Source: Streptomyces olivochromogenes (GTDB lineage: Bacteria > Actinomycetota > Actinomycetes > Streptomycetales > Streptomycetaceae). From it: a DNA stretch of 64,000 nucleotides. Below the pieces are notes generated by a model. It ran no database searches. It was not told the origin of the DNA and worked only from the letters and a program-made list of their open reading frames with translations. The stretch covers positions 1 through 64,000 of the forward strand of contig NZ_KQ948460.1 of the NCBI RefSeq assembly GCF_001514115.1, given 5' to 3'. Shown piece after piece: positions 8,048 to 16,026 of the stretch. How positions within the stretch are numbered: position 1 is the stretch's first letter; every line of letters begins with the position of its first letter. The translations under genes and the position numbers were made by a program.

Positions 8048-10177
8048 ATGGCGCCACAGCGGAACTCCGGAGCGGATCCGGAAGCGGAACTTCCCGAGTA
8101 CGCGGGGCAGTACCGCCTTGACGAGCGCCTCGGATCCGGTGGCATGGGCGTGGTCCATCTGGCCCGCAGCGGCTCGGGACTGCGGCTCGCGGTGAAGGTC
8201 GTGCATGCCGCCTTTGCCATGGATCCCGAGTTCAGGGGGCGTTTCCGGCAGGAGATCGCCGCGGCGCGGCGGGTGAGCGGTGCGTTCACCGCCCCCGTGG
8301 TCGACGCCGACCCGGAGGCCGAGCGCCCCTGGATGGCCACCCTGTTCATACCCGGACCGACCCTCGCCGAGCAGGTGAAACGGAACGGACCCATGCCCGC
8401 CTCCCAGCTGCGCCGGCTGATGGCCGGGTTGGCCGAGGCACTGCGCGACATCCATCGGGTGGGCGTCGTACACCGGGATCTCAAGCCCAGCAACGTCCTG
8501 CTCGCCGAGGACGGCCCGAAGGTCATCGACTTCGGCATTTCACGGCCGTCGGACAGTGAACTGCGGACCGAGACGGGCAAATTGATCGGAACGCCGCCGT
8601 TCATGGCACCCGAGCAGTTCCGCCGTCCGCGGGAGGTGGGACCGGCCGCCGACATCTTCGCCCTGGGCTCGGTGATGGTGCACGCGGCGACGGGCCGTGG
8701 CCCCTTCGACTCCGACAGCCCCTACGTCGTCGCCTACCAAGTCGTCCACGACGAGCCGGACCTGACCGACGTGCCCGGCAACCTCGCCCCGCTCATCACC
8801 CGCTGCCTCGCCAAAGAGCCCGAGGACCGGCCGACGCCCGACGAGCTGATGCGGGAGCTGCGCTCGTTGGCGGCCTCGTACGACACGCAGGCGTTCATTC
8901 CGGCTCAGCGCACCAACCAGGCCGACGCCCCGGCCACTCCGTCCGCCCCCGCCGCTCCCGCCGACGCGCAGTCCCCGCGGCCCGCGCGACGGTCCAAGGG
9001 CCGAGCGCTCAGGCGTGTCGCCCTCGCCGTCGGCGCTCTCGTCCTTGTCGCGGGCGGGACGCTGGCCACGACCCGGCTGCTCGGACAGGACGGCTCCGGC
9101 ACCGCTCCGCCGGACCGTCAGCACCGGTCGGCGCCGGCCGCCTTCAGCGGGTGGGACACGAAGCCCGTGGCCCGAGCCGACGGGGCGCCCCAATGCTCGT
9201 ACGGCGGTGGGAAGTTGTTCTGTGCCCAGCCGGGACTGGTCTCCGCCCTCGACCCGGTCGACGGCAAGGTGCTGTGGCGTCATGCCTCGGCCGAGCAGGG
9301 TCTCCCGGACGGGGCGCCCGTGATTTCGGGCGGTCTGGTACATGCGGTGACTCACGCCGGTCAGCTCCTGGAGGCGCTCGATCCTGCCTCGGGCAAGGTG
9401 CGCTGGAAGATGGACCTCACGGTGTACGGCCGATGGCAGCAGGTGGGGGGCTTGGTGCTGCTCACCCGTGCCGACGGGAGGGCCAGCGGGGTGGACGGCG
9501 CCACGGGAGAGGGCCGTTGGAGCCGCCGGCTGCCGGGACAGACCACGCCGAACATTGCCGCGTTCGCCGGGGACGGACTCGCCTACGCCACGAGCACGAC
9601 GGGCGACGGAACGCGTACGCAGGTGACCGCGGTGGACCCGGAGACCGGCGACGTGCGGTGGAACACCGGTCTGAAGGGGACGCTGTATCCGGTCGGCGCG
9701 TGGCGGGGCACCGTGTTCTTCACATCGGTCGACAAGAGCAACCAGACCGTCGCCCTGGTCCAGTACGACCCGAAGAGCAGGACCTCGCACCGGGTGGGGC
9801 TCGATGTGGCGCTGCCGGACGCTCAGACCACCGTCCGCGGGAGCACCGTCTACATGATGAGCACCCTGGGCGCGCTGGTGGCCGTCGACATGGACGCCCG
9901 GGAGCAGCTCTGGCGCCTCGAGACCTCCGTGAGCCGGGGCTCGGCACCGGCCGCCGACGCCAAGCACGTGTACTTCACCGCGGCCGACGGGCGGCTGCTC
10001 GCCGTGGACGCCGTTCGGGGCAAGCTCGTCGGCCAGACCCGGACAAGACTCGCAACGGAGTCGGACCGGGTCGCGGCCGGACTGCAGAAGCCGATGATCG
10101 CCGATGGCCACGTCTACACGAGCGCGCCCGACGGGACCGTGTTCGGTGTGGCGGGTGACGATCCGGCGGCCTGGTGA
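8048..10177 (+). CDS. Receptor-type Ser/Thr protein kinase with PQQ beta-propeller domain
   Basis: Hanks-type membrane kinase (709 aa). The cytoplasmic kinase domain (about 20-285) has the glycine loop LGSGGMGVVHLA, catalytic Lys in AVKVVH, the HRDLKPSNVLL loop, DFGIS and the APEQF segment. A Pro/Ala-rich linker leads to one transmembrane helix (about residues 320-345, VALAVGALVLVAGGTLATT). The extracytoplasmic part (about 370-709) has repeated blades such as LVSALDPVDGKVLWRH and QLLEALDPASGKVRWK, the PQQ/WD-like propeller pattern. The propeller is presumably the sensor; the ligand and substrates are unknown. It is a single gene, convergent with ilvD. Confidence 0.94.
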   Translation: MAPQRNSGADPEAELPEYAGQYRLDERLGSGGMGVVHLARSGSGLRLAVKVVHAAFAMDPEFRGRFRQEIAAARRVSGAFTAPVVDADPEAERPWMATLFIPGPTLAEQVKRNGPMPASQLRRLMAGLAEALRDIHRVGVVHRDLKPSNVLLAEDGPKVIDFGISRPSDSELRTETGKLIGTPPFMAPEQFRRPREVGPAADIFALGSVMVHAATGRGPFDSDSPYVVAYQVVHDEPDLTDVPGNLAPLITRCLAKEPEDRPTPDELMRELRSLAASYDTQAFIPAQRTNQADAPATPSAPAAPADAQSPRPARRSKGRALRRVALAVGALVLVAGGTLATTRLLGQDGSGTAPPDRQHRSAPAAFSGWDTKPVARADGAPQCSYGGGKLFCAQPGLVSALDPVDGKVLWRHASAEQGLPDGAPVISGGLVHAVTHAGQLLEALDPASGKVRWKMDLTVYGRWQQVGGLVLLTRADGRASGVDGATGEGRWSRRLPGQTTPNIAAFAGDGLAYATSTTGDGTRTQVTAVDPETGDVRWNTGLKGTLYPVGAWRGTVFFTSVDKSNQTVALVQYDPKSRTSHRVGLDVALPDAQTTVRGSTVYMMSTLGALVAVDMDAREQLWRLETSVSRGSAPAADAKHVYFTAADGRLLAVDAVRGKLVGQTRTRLATESDRVAAGLQKPMIADGHVYTSAPDGTVFGVAGDDPAAW

Positions 10178-10246
10178 GCCAAGGGGGCGGAACAACAAGG
10201 TGAGCCAGGGGGCAGAACGACAAGCGGGCAGATCACGGGCAGATCA

Positions 10247-10276
10247 AAGGGGCCGCTTGCGAAGAAGCGGCCCCTT
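10247..10276. terminator. Bidirectional terminator between the kinase gene and ilvD
   Basis: A perfect 12-bp inverted repeat, AAGGGGCCGCTT (10247-10258) and AAGCGGCCCCTT (10265-10276), has a 6-base loop and A/T ends on both flanks. It lies between convergent genes and fits a two-way rho-independent terminator. Confidence 0.85.
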
Positions 10277-10296
10277 AGTGAGCTTGCGGGGTCGGG

Positions 10297-12150
10297 TCAG
10301 CCCAGCTTGGAGACGTCTCGTACCGCGCCCTTGTCGGCGCTCGTCGCCATCGCGGCGTAGGCGCGGAGGGCGGCGGAGACCTTGCGGTCGCGGTTCGCGG
10401 GGGCGTAGACGCCGTTCAGGGCGTCGCGGCGGGTGGCGAGTTCCTCGTCGGAGACCAGGAGTTCGACCGAGCGGTTCGGGATGTCGATGCGGATGCGGTC
10501 GCCGTCCTGGACCAGGGCGATGGTGCCGCCGGAGGCCGCCTCGGGGGAGGCGTGGCCGATGGACAGGCCCGAGGTTCCGCCGGAGAAGCGGCCGTCGGTG
10601 ATCAGGGCGCAGGTCTTGCCGAGGCCGCGGCCCTTGAGGAAGGACGTCGGGTAGAGCATCTCCTGCATGCCGGGGCCGCCCTTGGGGCCCTCGTAGCGGA
10701 TGACGACGACGTCGCCGTGCGTGATCTCCTTGCGGAGGATCTTGTCGACGGCCTCGTCCTGCGACTCGCAGACGACCGCGGGGCCCTCGAAGGTCCAGAT
10801 GGACTCGTCGACGCCCGCCGTCTTCACGACGCAGCCGTCGACCGCCAGGTTGCCCTTGAGGACCGCCAGGCCGCCGTCCTTGGAGTAGGCGTGCTCGGCG
10901 GAGCGGATGCAGCCGCCCTCGGCGTCCTCGTCCAGGGCCTCCCAGCGCTCCGACTGGGAGAAGGCTTCGGAGGAGCGGACGCCGCCGGGGGCCGCGTGCC
11001 ACAGTTCGATCGCCTCGGGGGAAGGGGATCCGGCGCGCACGTCCCAGGTCTTCAGCCAGTCGGAGAGGGACGGGCTGTGGACCGAGTGGACGTCCTCGTT
11101 CAGGAGGCCCGCGCGGTGCAGTTCGCCCAGCAGGGCGGGGATGCCGCCGGCGCGGTGCACGTCCTCCATGTAGTACGTGCGGTCCTTGGCGACGTTCGGG
11201 GCGACCTTGGCGAGGCACGGCACGCGGCGCGAGACCTCGTTGATCTCGTCCAGACCGAAGGGGACGCCCGCCTCCTGGGCGGCGGCCAGCAGGTGCAGGA
11301 TCGTGTTGGTGGAGCCGCCCATGGCGATGTCGAGGGCCATGGCGTTCTCGAACGCGGCGTGCGTGGCGATGTTGCGGGGCAGGACCGACTCGTCGTCCTG
11401 GTCGTAGTAGCGGCGCGTGATGTCGACCACCGTGCGGGCCGCGTCCTCGTACAGGCCCTTGCGGGCCGTGTGGGTGGCGAGCACCGAGCCGTTGCCGGGG
11501 AGGGACAGGCCGATGGCCTCGGTCAGGCAGTTCATCGAGTTGGCCGTGAACATGCCGGAGCAGGAGCCGCAGGTCGGACAGGCGTTCTCCTCGATACGGA
11601 GGATGTCCTCGTCCGAGATCTTGTCGTTCACGGCGTCGGAGATCGCGTCGACCAGGTCGAGCGTACGGACCGTGCCGTCGACCAGGGTGGCGCGGCCGGA
11701 CTCCATGGGGCCGCCGGAGACGAAGACCGTCGGGATGTTCAGGCGCAGCGCCGCCATGAGCATGCCGGGGGTGATCTTGTCGCAGTTCGAGATGCAGATC
11801 AGGGCGTCGGCGCAGTGCGCCTCGACCATGTACTCGACCGAGTCCGCGATCAGGTCGCGGGAGGGCAGCGAGTACAGCATGCCGCCGTGGCCCATCGCGA
11901 TGCCGTCGTCGACCGCGATCGTGTTGAACTCGCGCGCGATGCCCCCGGCCGCGGTGATCGCCTCGCTGACGATGCGGCCGACGGGCTGGAGGTGGGTGTG
12001 GCCCGGCACGAACTCCGTGAAGGAGTTGGCGACCGCGATGATCGGCTTCCGTCCGATGTCCGCGCCCGGTACACCGGAGGCACGCATAAGGGCGCGTGCG
12101 CCCGCCATATTGCGGCCGTGGGTGACTGTGCGGGACCTCAGCTCGGGCAT
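10297..12150 (-). CDS. ilvD: Dihydroxy-acid dehydratase
   Basis: Third enzyme of branched-chain amino acid synthesis, dehydrating 2,3-dihydroxy-isovalerate and its homologue (617 aa). It carries the iron-sulfur ligands and signatures SNCDKITPGM and CPTCGSCSGMFTANSMN, and the C-terminal conserved ALITDGRFSGGTSG. Start ATG 12150 follows AAGGAGC at 12157-12163 on the minus strand, and the protein then begins MPELRSRTVTHG like other long-form DHADs. It is a single transcription unit with no other ilv genes nearby. Confidence 0.97.
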   Translation of the reverse strand: MPELRSRTVTHGRNMAGARALMRASGVPGADIGRKPIIAVANSFTEFVPGHTHLQPVGRIVSEAITAAGGIAREFNTIAVDDGIAMGHGGMLYSLPSRDLIADSVEYMVEAHCADALICISNCDKITPGMLMAALRLNIPTVFVSGGPMESGRATLVDGTVRTLDLVDAISDAVNDKISDEDILRIEENACPTCGSCSGMFTANSMNCLTEAIGLSLPGNGSVLATHTARKGLYEDAARTVVDITRRYYDQDDESVLPRNIATHAAFENAMALDIAMGGSTNTILHLLAAAQEAGVPFGLDEINEVSRRVPCLAKVAPNVAKDRTYYMEDVHRAGGIPALLGELHRAGLLNEDVHSVHSPSLSDWLKTWDVRAGSPSPEAIELWHAAPGGVRSSEAFSQSERWEALDEDAEGGCIRSAEHAYSKDGGLAVLKGNLAVDGCVVKTAGVDESIWTFEGPAVVCESQDEAVDKILRKEITHGDVVVIRYEGPKGGPGMQEMLYPTSFLKGRGLGKTCALITDGRFSGGTSGLSIGHASPEAASGGTIALVQDGDRIRIDIPNRSVELLVSDEELATRRDALNGVYAPANRDRKVSAALRAYAAMATSADKGAVRDVSKLG

Positions 12151-12297
12151 CGTCGCTCGCTCCTTCGGAGAGTAATGACTGAGGTCGAGCCTACGCCGGT
12201 GCGCCAGGATTCGGACGGGGCGTCCGGAATGCGGGATGCCTGTCTCGGTGAGCGAGTGCCGAGTGCCGGGGGCTGTTGGCGGGCTTCGGGGCACCGC

Positions 12298-12362
12298 GGG
12301 CGCTGTTCCGGGTGGGTGCGGGCGCTGTTCCGGGTGGGTGCGGGCGCCGTTCTGGGTGGATG
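12298..12362. repeat. Three tandem 22-bp repeats upstream of ilvD
   Basis: The unit CGGGCGCTGTTCCGGGTGGGTG occurs twice perfectly and a third time with changes (GGGCGCCGTTCTGGGTGGATG). The array sits in the gap between ilvD and the TetR gene, next to a copy of the dispersed repeat core at 12387-12405. No function can be read from it. Confidence 0.6.
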
Positions 12363-12385
12363 AGCGCGGGTCGGATGTGGCTGAG

Positions 12386-12406
12386 AGCGCAGTTCCCCGC
12401 GCCCCT
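12386..12406. repeat. Dispersed repeat core, copy 3
   Basis: The short form AGCGCAGTTCCCCGCGCCCC followed by TGAAGGAG lies 15 bases downstream of the TetR gene end. It matches the core of the copies at 2501, 6936, 13992 and 14060. The long upstream module is absent here. Confidence 0.7.
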
Positions 12407-12421
12407 GAAGGAGCGCTCACC

Positions 12422-13039
12422 TTACGGGGCTGTCAGGTGCCCCTGTACCACCGGCGCCACCCGCTCGACGATGCGTTCCACGTCCGCCGATGCCAGCGGC
12501 TCGACCTTGATGACGTAGCGGAGCATCGCCACCCCCACCAGCTGGGCCGCCGCCAGTTCGGCGCGCAGTTCCGCGTCGGGGAGGTCGAGGCGGCCCGCGA
12601 CGCGGCGCAGCAGCTGGGCCGCGACGAGGCGGCGGAAGACGGCGGCCGCGGTGTCGTTGTTCACGGCGGAACGGACGATGGCCAGCAGCGGGGTCCGAGT
12701 GGTGGGGTTCTCCCAGATACCGAGGAGGAAGCGGGTCAGGCGCTCACCGACCGTGTCGAGGGGCCCGTCCTCGACCGCGGTCGGCGCGGCCAGGGCGGGC
12801 GCGAACGCGACCTCGATGGCCGCCTCGAAGACCTGCTCCTTGGTGCCGAAGTAGTGGTGCACGAGGGCGGAGTCGACCCCGGCGGCCTTGGCGATGCCGC
12901 GCACCGACGTCTTCTCGTAGCCGCGCTCGGAGAACTCCTCGCGGGCCGCGTGCAGGATGCGGTCGCGGGTGGCGGGGGCCGCCTCCGTCTCCGTACGGGA
13001 AGGCCGTCCCCTACGACGGGGGGTGGCGGCGTCCGTCAC
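12422..13039 (-). CDS. TetR family transcriptional regulator
   Basis: A 205-residue repressor with an N-terminal helix-turn-helix (ILHAAREEFSERGYEKTSVR, then the recognition region ALVHHYFGTKEQVF) and a C-terminal ligand-binding domain of the TetR_C_11-like type (RLTRFLLGIWENP). Start GTG at 13039 overlaps the stop of the upstream TIM-barrel gene by four bases (13036-13039), so the two are coupled. It may control the isomerase gene, though no operator was identified. Confidence 0.92.
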   Translation of the reverse strand: MTDAATPRRRGRPSRTETEAAPATRDRILHAAREEFSERGYEKTSVRGIAKAAGVDSALVHHYFGTKEQVFEAAIEVAFAPALAAPTAVEDGPLDTVGERLTRFLLGIWENPTTRTPLLAIVRSAVNNDTAAAVFRRLVAAQLLRRVAGRLDLPDAELRAELAAAQLVGVAMLRYVIKVEPLASADVERIVERVAPVVQGHLTAP

Positions 13040-13860
13040 CGACGGGGCACCTTCACCGCGGAGGCCAGGTGCAGGCGGGTGTAGGCCAGCGCCTCCGCGA
13101 GGTCCGCCTCGCGTTCGGCGCTGGACATGGCACGGCGGGTGTTGACCTCGATGACGACGTGGCCGTCGAAGCCGGAGAGGGCGAGGCGCTCCAGCAGTTC
13201 GGCGCAGGGCTGGGTGCCGCGGCCCGGAACGAGGTGCTCGTCCTTGTTGGAGCCGTTGCCGTCGGCGAGGTGGACGTGGCCGAGGCGGTCGCCCATGCGG
13301 TCGATCATCTGCAGGGCGTCGCTGCGGGCCGTCGAGGTGTGGCTGAGGTCGATCGTGAAGTGGCGGTAGTCGTCCTTCGTCACGTCCCAGTCGGGGGCGT
13401 ACGCGAGCATCTCGCGGTCGCGGTAGCGCCAGGGGTACATGTTTTCGACGGCGAACCGTACGTCCGTCTCGTTCGCCATGCGCCACATCCCCGTGACGAA
13501 GTCGCGCGCGTACTGGCGCTGCCAGCGGAAGGGGGGATGTACGACGACCGTCGACGCGCCCAGCTTCTCCGCGGCCGCCTGGGCGCGCTGGAGCTTGGTC
13601 CAGGGGTCGGTGGACCAGACCCGCTGGGTGATCAGCAGGCAGGGGGCGTGAACGGCGAGGATCGGGATCTGGTGGTAGTCGCTGAGGCGGCGGAGGGCTT
13701 CGATGTCCTGGCTGACCGGGTCGGTCCAGACCATCACCTCTACACCGTCGTAACCGAGGCGCGCGGCGATCTCGAAGGCCGTCGCCGTCGACTCCGGATA
13801 CACGGACGCCGTGGACAGCGCGACCTTCGCATCCGGGATGCGCACGACTGGTTCTGCCAC
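13036..13860 (-). CDS. Sugar phosphate isomerase/epimerase-like TIM-barrel protein
   Basis: A 274-residue AP endonuclease 2/xylose isomerase-like barrel. Metal-ligand candidates typical of the fold are visible: His in STVVVHPPF, Glu in FAVENMYPW, Asp/His in TIDLSHTS, His in GHVHLADG and Glu in GHVVIEVNTR. The exact substrate is unknown. It is translationally coupled to the following TetR gene. Confidence 0.9.
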   Translation of the reverse strand: MAEPVVRIPDAKVALSTASVYPESTATAFEIAARLGYDGVEVMVWTDPVSQDIEALRRLSDYHQIPILAVHAPCLLITQRVWSTDPWTKLQRAQAAAEKLGASTVVVHPPFRWQRQYARDFVTGMWRMANETDVRFAVENMYPWRYRDREMLAYAPDWDVTKDDYRHFTIDLSHTSTARSDALQMIDRMGDRLGHVHLADGNGSNKDEHLVPGRGTQPCAELLERLALSGFDGHVVIEVNTRRAMSSAEREADLAEALAYTRLHLASAVKVPRR

Positions 13861-13984
13861 GAGGGACAGCGTAAGCCTCCGGCGGTTGGGCGGGGGGTGG
13901 TGGGGGTTCGCTGGGGGTGGGCGTCGGGTGGGGGCGCCCTGTCGCCGTTGTGGGGGTCACCGTGGGCGGGTGCGGGTGGTTTGT

Positions 13985-14085
13985 GGCTGGTCGCGCCGTT
14001 CCCCGCGCCCCTGATGGGGGCGGGCGTCCGTCGGTGGGTGCGGGTGGTGCGTGGCTGGGCGCGCAGTTCCCCGCGCCCCTGGTGG
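13985..14085. repeat. Dispersed repeat core, two copies in direct orientation
   Basis: Two cores, CGCGCCGTTCCCCGCGCCCC (13992-14011) and CGCGCAGTTCCCCGCGCCCC (14060-14079), are separated by a short linker with GTGCGGGTGGTGCGTGGCTG. They make a direct repeat with a period of about 68 bases. The flanking 13861-13984 is G-rich low-complexity sequence without a gene. Confidence 0.75.
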
Positions 14086-14116
14086 GGCGTGGGACACGTG
14101 GCGTCGGGCTACTCGG

Positions 14117-15049
14117 TCACTCTGATGCCATCTGGTCCAGGCGGCGGAGGATGACGCCCTCTCGTAGGGCCCAGGGGCAGATTTCCAGGGTTTCCACGGC
14201 GAAGAGGTCCATGGCGCCCTCGGCGACGATGGCGCCGGCGAGGAGTTGGCTGGAGCGGCCAGGGGAGACGCCGGGGAGTTCCGCGCGTTCGTCGGCGGTC
14301 ATGGAGGCCAGGCGGGGGACCCAGTCCTCCAGGGAGCGGCGCTTGAGTTCGCGCTGGACGTAGAGGCCGTCCGTGGAGCGGGCGGCGCCGGCCAGCCGGG
14401 CGAGCTGCTTGAAGGTCTTGGAGGTGGCGACCACGTGGTCGGGGGCGCCGAAGCGGCTGAATTCGCCGACGGTACGGGCGATCTCGGCCCGGACGTGGCG
14501 GCGCAGGGCCTTGATGTCCGCCGGGTCGGCGGGGTCGGTGGGCAGCCAGCCCGCGGTCAGCCGTCCGGCACCGAGTGGCAGCGACGCCGCCGCGTCCGGC
14601 TCCTCGTCCATGCCGTACGCGATCTCCAGCGAGCCGCCGCCGATGTCGAGGACCAGCAGCTTCCCCGACGACCAGCCGAACCAGCGGCGGGCCGCCAGGA
14701 AGGTCAGCCGGGCCTCTTCCGCCCCGGTCAGGACCTGGAGCTCGACACCGGTCTCGGCCTGCACCCGGGCCAGTACGTCGTCGGCGTTGCTGGCCTCGCG
14801 CACGGCGGAGGTCGCGAACGGCAGCAGGGCCTGGACGCCCTTGTCCTCGGCGGCCTCCAGCGCGTCCCGGACGGTCGCGATCAGTTTTTCGACACCGTCG
14901 AGGCCGATCGCCCCGCTCTCGTCGAGCAGTTGGGCGAGCCGCAATTCGGCCTTGTGCGAGTGCGCGGGCAGCGGGCGCGCGCCGGGGTGTGCATCCACCA
15001 CCAGCAGGTGCACCGTGTTCGAACCCACGTCGAGGACACCGAGTCTCAT
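14117..15049 (-). CDS. Ppx/GppA-type exopolyphosphatase/guanosine pentaphosphatase
   Basis: A 310-residue protein of the ASKHA superfamily that hydrolyses polyphosphate or pppGpp. The phosphate-1 motif is VLDVGSNTVHLLV at residues 4-16, and the second nucleotide-binding motif is VLDIGGGSLEIAYG near 135-150. It is the short actinobacterial form without a C-terminal HD domain. ATG at 15049 is chosen because the conserved MRLGVLDVGSN begins there. It diverges from the Cys-rich gene at 15121. Confidence 0.92.
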   Translation of the reverse strand: MRLGVLDVGSNTVHLLVVDAHPGARPLPAHSHKAELRLAQLLDESGAIGLDGVEKLIATVRDALEAAEDKGVQALLPFATSAVREASNADDVLARVQAETGVELQVLTGAEEARLTFLAARRWFGWSSGKLLVLDIGGGSLEIAYGMDEEPDAAASLPLGAGRLTAGWLPTDPADPADIKALRRHVRAEIARTVGEFSRFGAPDHVVATSKTFKQLARLAGAARSTDGLYVQRELKRRSLEDWVPRLASMTADERAELPGVSPGRSSQLLAGAIVAEGAMDLFAVETLEICPWALREGVILRRLDQMASE

Positions 15050-15108
15050 ATACGGAACGCTACTGCGAGTACGGCGATCGACCGTCCCCGGAGTTGGCTG
15101 AAGCGACT

Positions 15109-15121
15109 TACCCTGGACGGG
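15109..15121 (+). promoter_or_regulatory. Candidate -10 element of a leaderless transcript
   Basis: TACCCT at 15109-15114 ends six bases before the GTG start at 15121, so transcription would begin at or next to the start codon. There is no Shine-Dalgarno sequence upstream of that GTG, which agrees with a leaderless mRNA. Confidence 0.5.
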
Positions 15122-15981
15122 TGCCAAAGACGAAAAAGGCGAAGCCCGACAAATCGACCAAGGGTTCTTCGCAGGCGAAGGCCTCCGCGTCCAAGAAGTC
15201 CCCGACGAAGTCCCCGAAGAAGGCCACCGTGTCCGACGAGAAGGGGCTCGACTTCGCTCGGGCATGGGTGGAGTTTCCGGATCCAGCCGACGACGAGCAG
15301 GTCTTCCGGTGCGATCTGACATGGCTGACCTCTCGCTGGAACTGCATCTTCGGAAGCGGCTGTCAGGGCATCCAGGCCGGTCGCGCCGACGACGGCTGCT
15401 GCACCCTCGGGGCCCACTTCTCCGACGAGGACGACGAGAAGCGGGTGGCCGAGCACGTGGCACGGCTCACGCCGGACGTCTGGCAGCACCATGACGTGGG
15501 GCTGAAGACCGGCTGGGTCTCCGAGGACGAGGACGGCGATCGCCAGACCCGCCCCTACCAGGGCTCGTGCATCTTCCAGAACCGGCCCGGCTTCGCCGGC
15601 GGCGCGGGCTGCTCGTTGCACATCCTGGCGATCAAGGAGGGGCGCGAGCCCCTGGAGACCAAGCCGGACGTCTGCTGGCAGCTGCCCGTGCGCCGGACGT
15701 ACGAGTGGATCGACCGGCCCGACGACACGCGCGTGCTCCAGGTCTCCATCGGCGAGTACGACCGCCGGGGCTGGGGTCCGGGCGGCCACGACCTGCACTG
15801 GTGGTGCACGTCGGCGACCTCGGCACACGGCGCGGGCGACCCGGTGTACGTCTCGTACCGCCCGGAACTGATCGAGCTGATGGGCAAGGCGGGGTACGGC
15901 CGGCTGGTCGAGCTCTGCGAGGAGCGGCTGGCCTCGCAGCTGCCGTTGCTGGCGCCGCATCCCGCGGATCCGGTCGCCTGA
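15121..15981 (+). CDS. Conserved Cys-rich cytoplasmic protein, function unknown
   Basis: A 286-residue protein. The first 40 residues are a Lys/Ser/Pro-rich basic tail (KKSPTKSPKKATVS). The globular part has clustered cysteines: FRCDLTWLTSRWNCIFGSGC, then DDGCCTLGAHF, GSCIFQN and GAGCSLHIL, plus several Trp/His. This pattern suggests a bound metal or iron-sulfur centre, like YkgJ/DUF3109-type proteins, but I cannot assign the family firmly. GTG 15121 is the best start: no Shine-Dalgarno, but a -10-like hexamer directly before it. Close relatives are common in streptomycetes (recollection). Confidence 0.85.
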   Translation: MPKTKKAKPDKSTKGSSQAKASASKKSPTKSPKKATVSDEKGLDFARAWVEFPDPADDEQVFRCDLTWLTSRWNCIFGSGCQGIQAGRADDGCCTLGAHFSDEDDEKRVAEHVARLTPDVWQHHDVGLKTGWVSEDEDGDRQTRPYQGSCIFQNRPGFAGGAGCSLHILAIKEGREPLETKPDVCWQLPVRRTYEWIDRPDDTRVLQVSIGEYDRRGWGPGGHDLHWWCTSATSAHGAGDPVYVSYRPELIELMGKAGYGRLVELCEERLASQLPLLAPHPADPVA

Positions 15982-16026
15982 GACCCCCCGTCCATCCCCT
16001 TCCCGCCCCTTCCCGCCCAGCGGGCG

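Noticed and set aside
12422..13960. Fusion of the TetR regulator with an upstream 300-residue domain
   Set aside because: The upstream part is the antisense/out-of-frame reading of the TIM-barrel gene; the true TetR start is GTG 13039, overlapping the stop of that gene.
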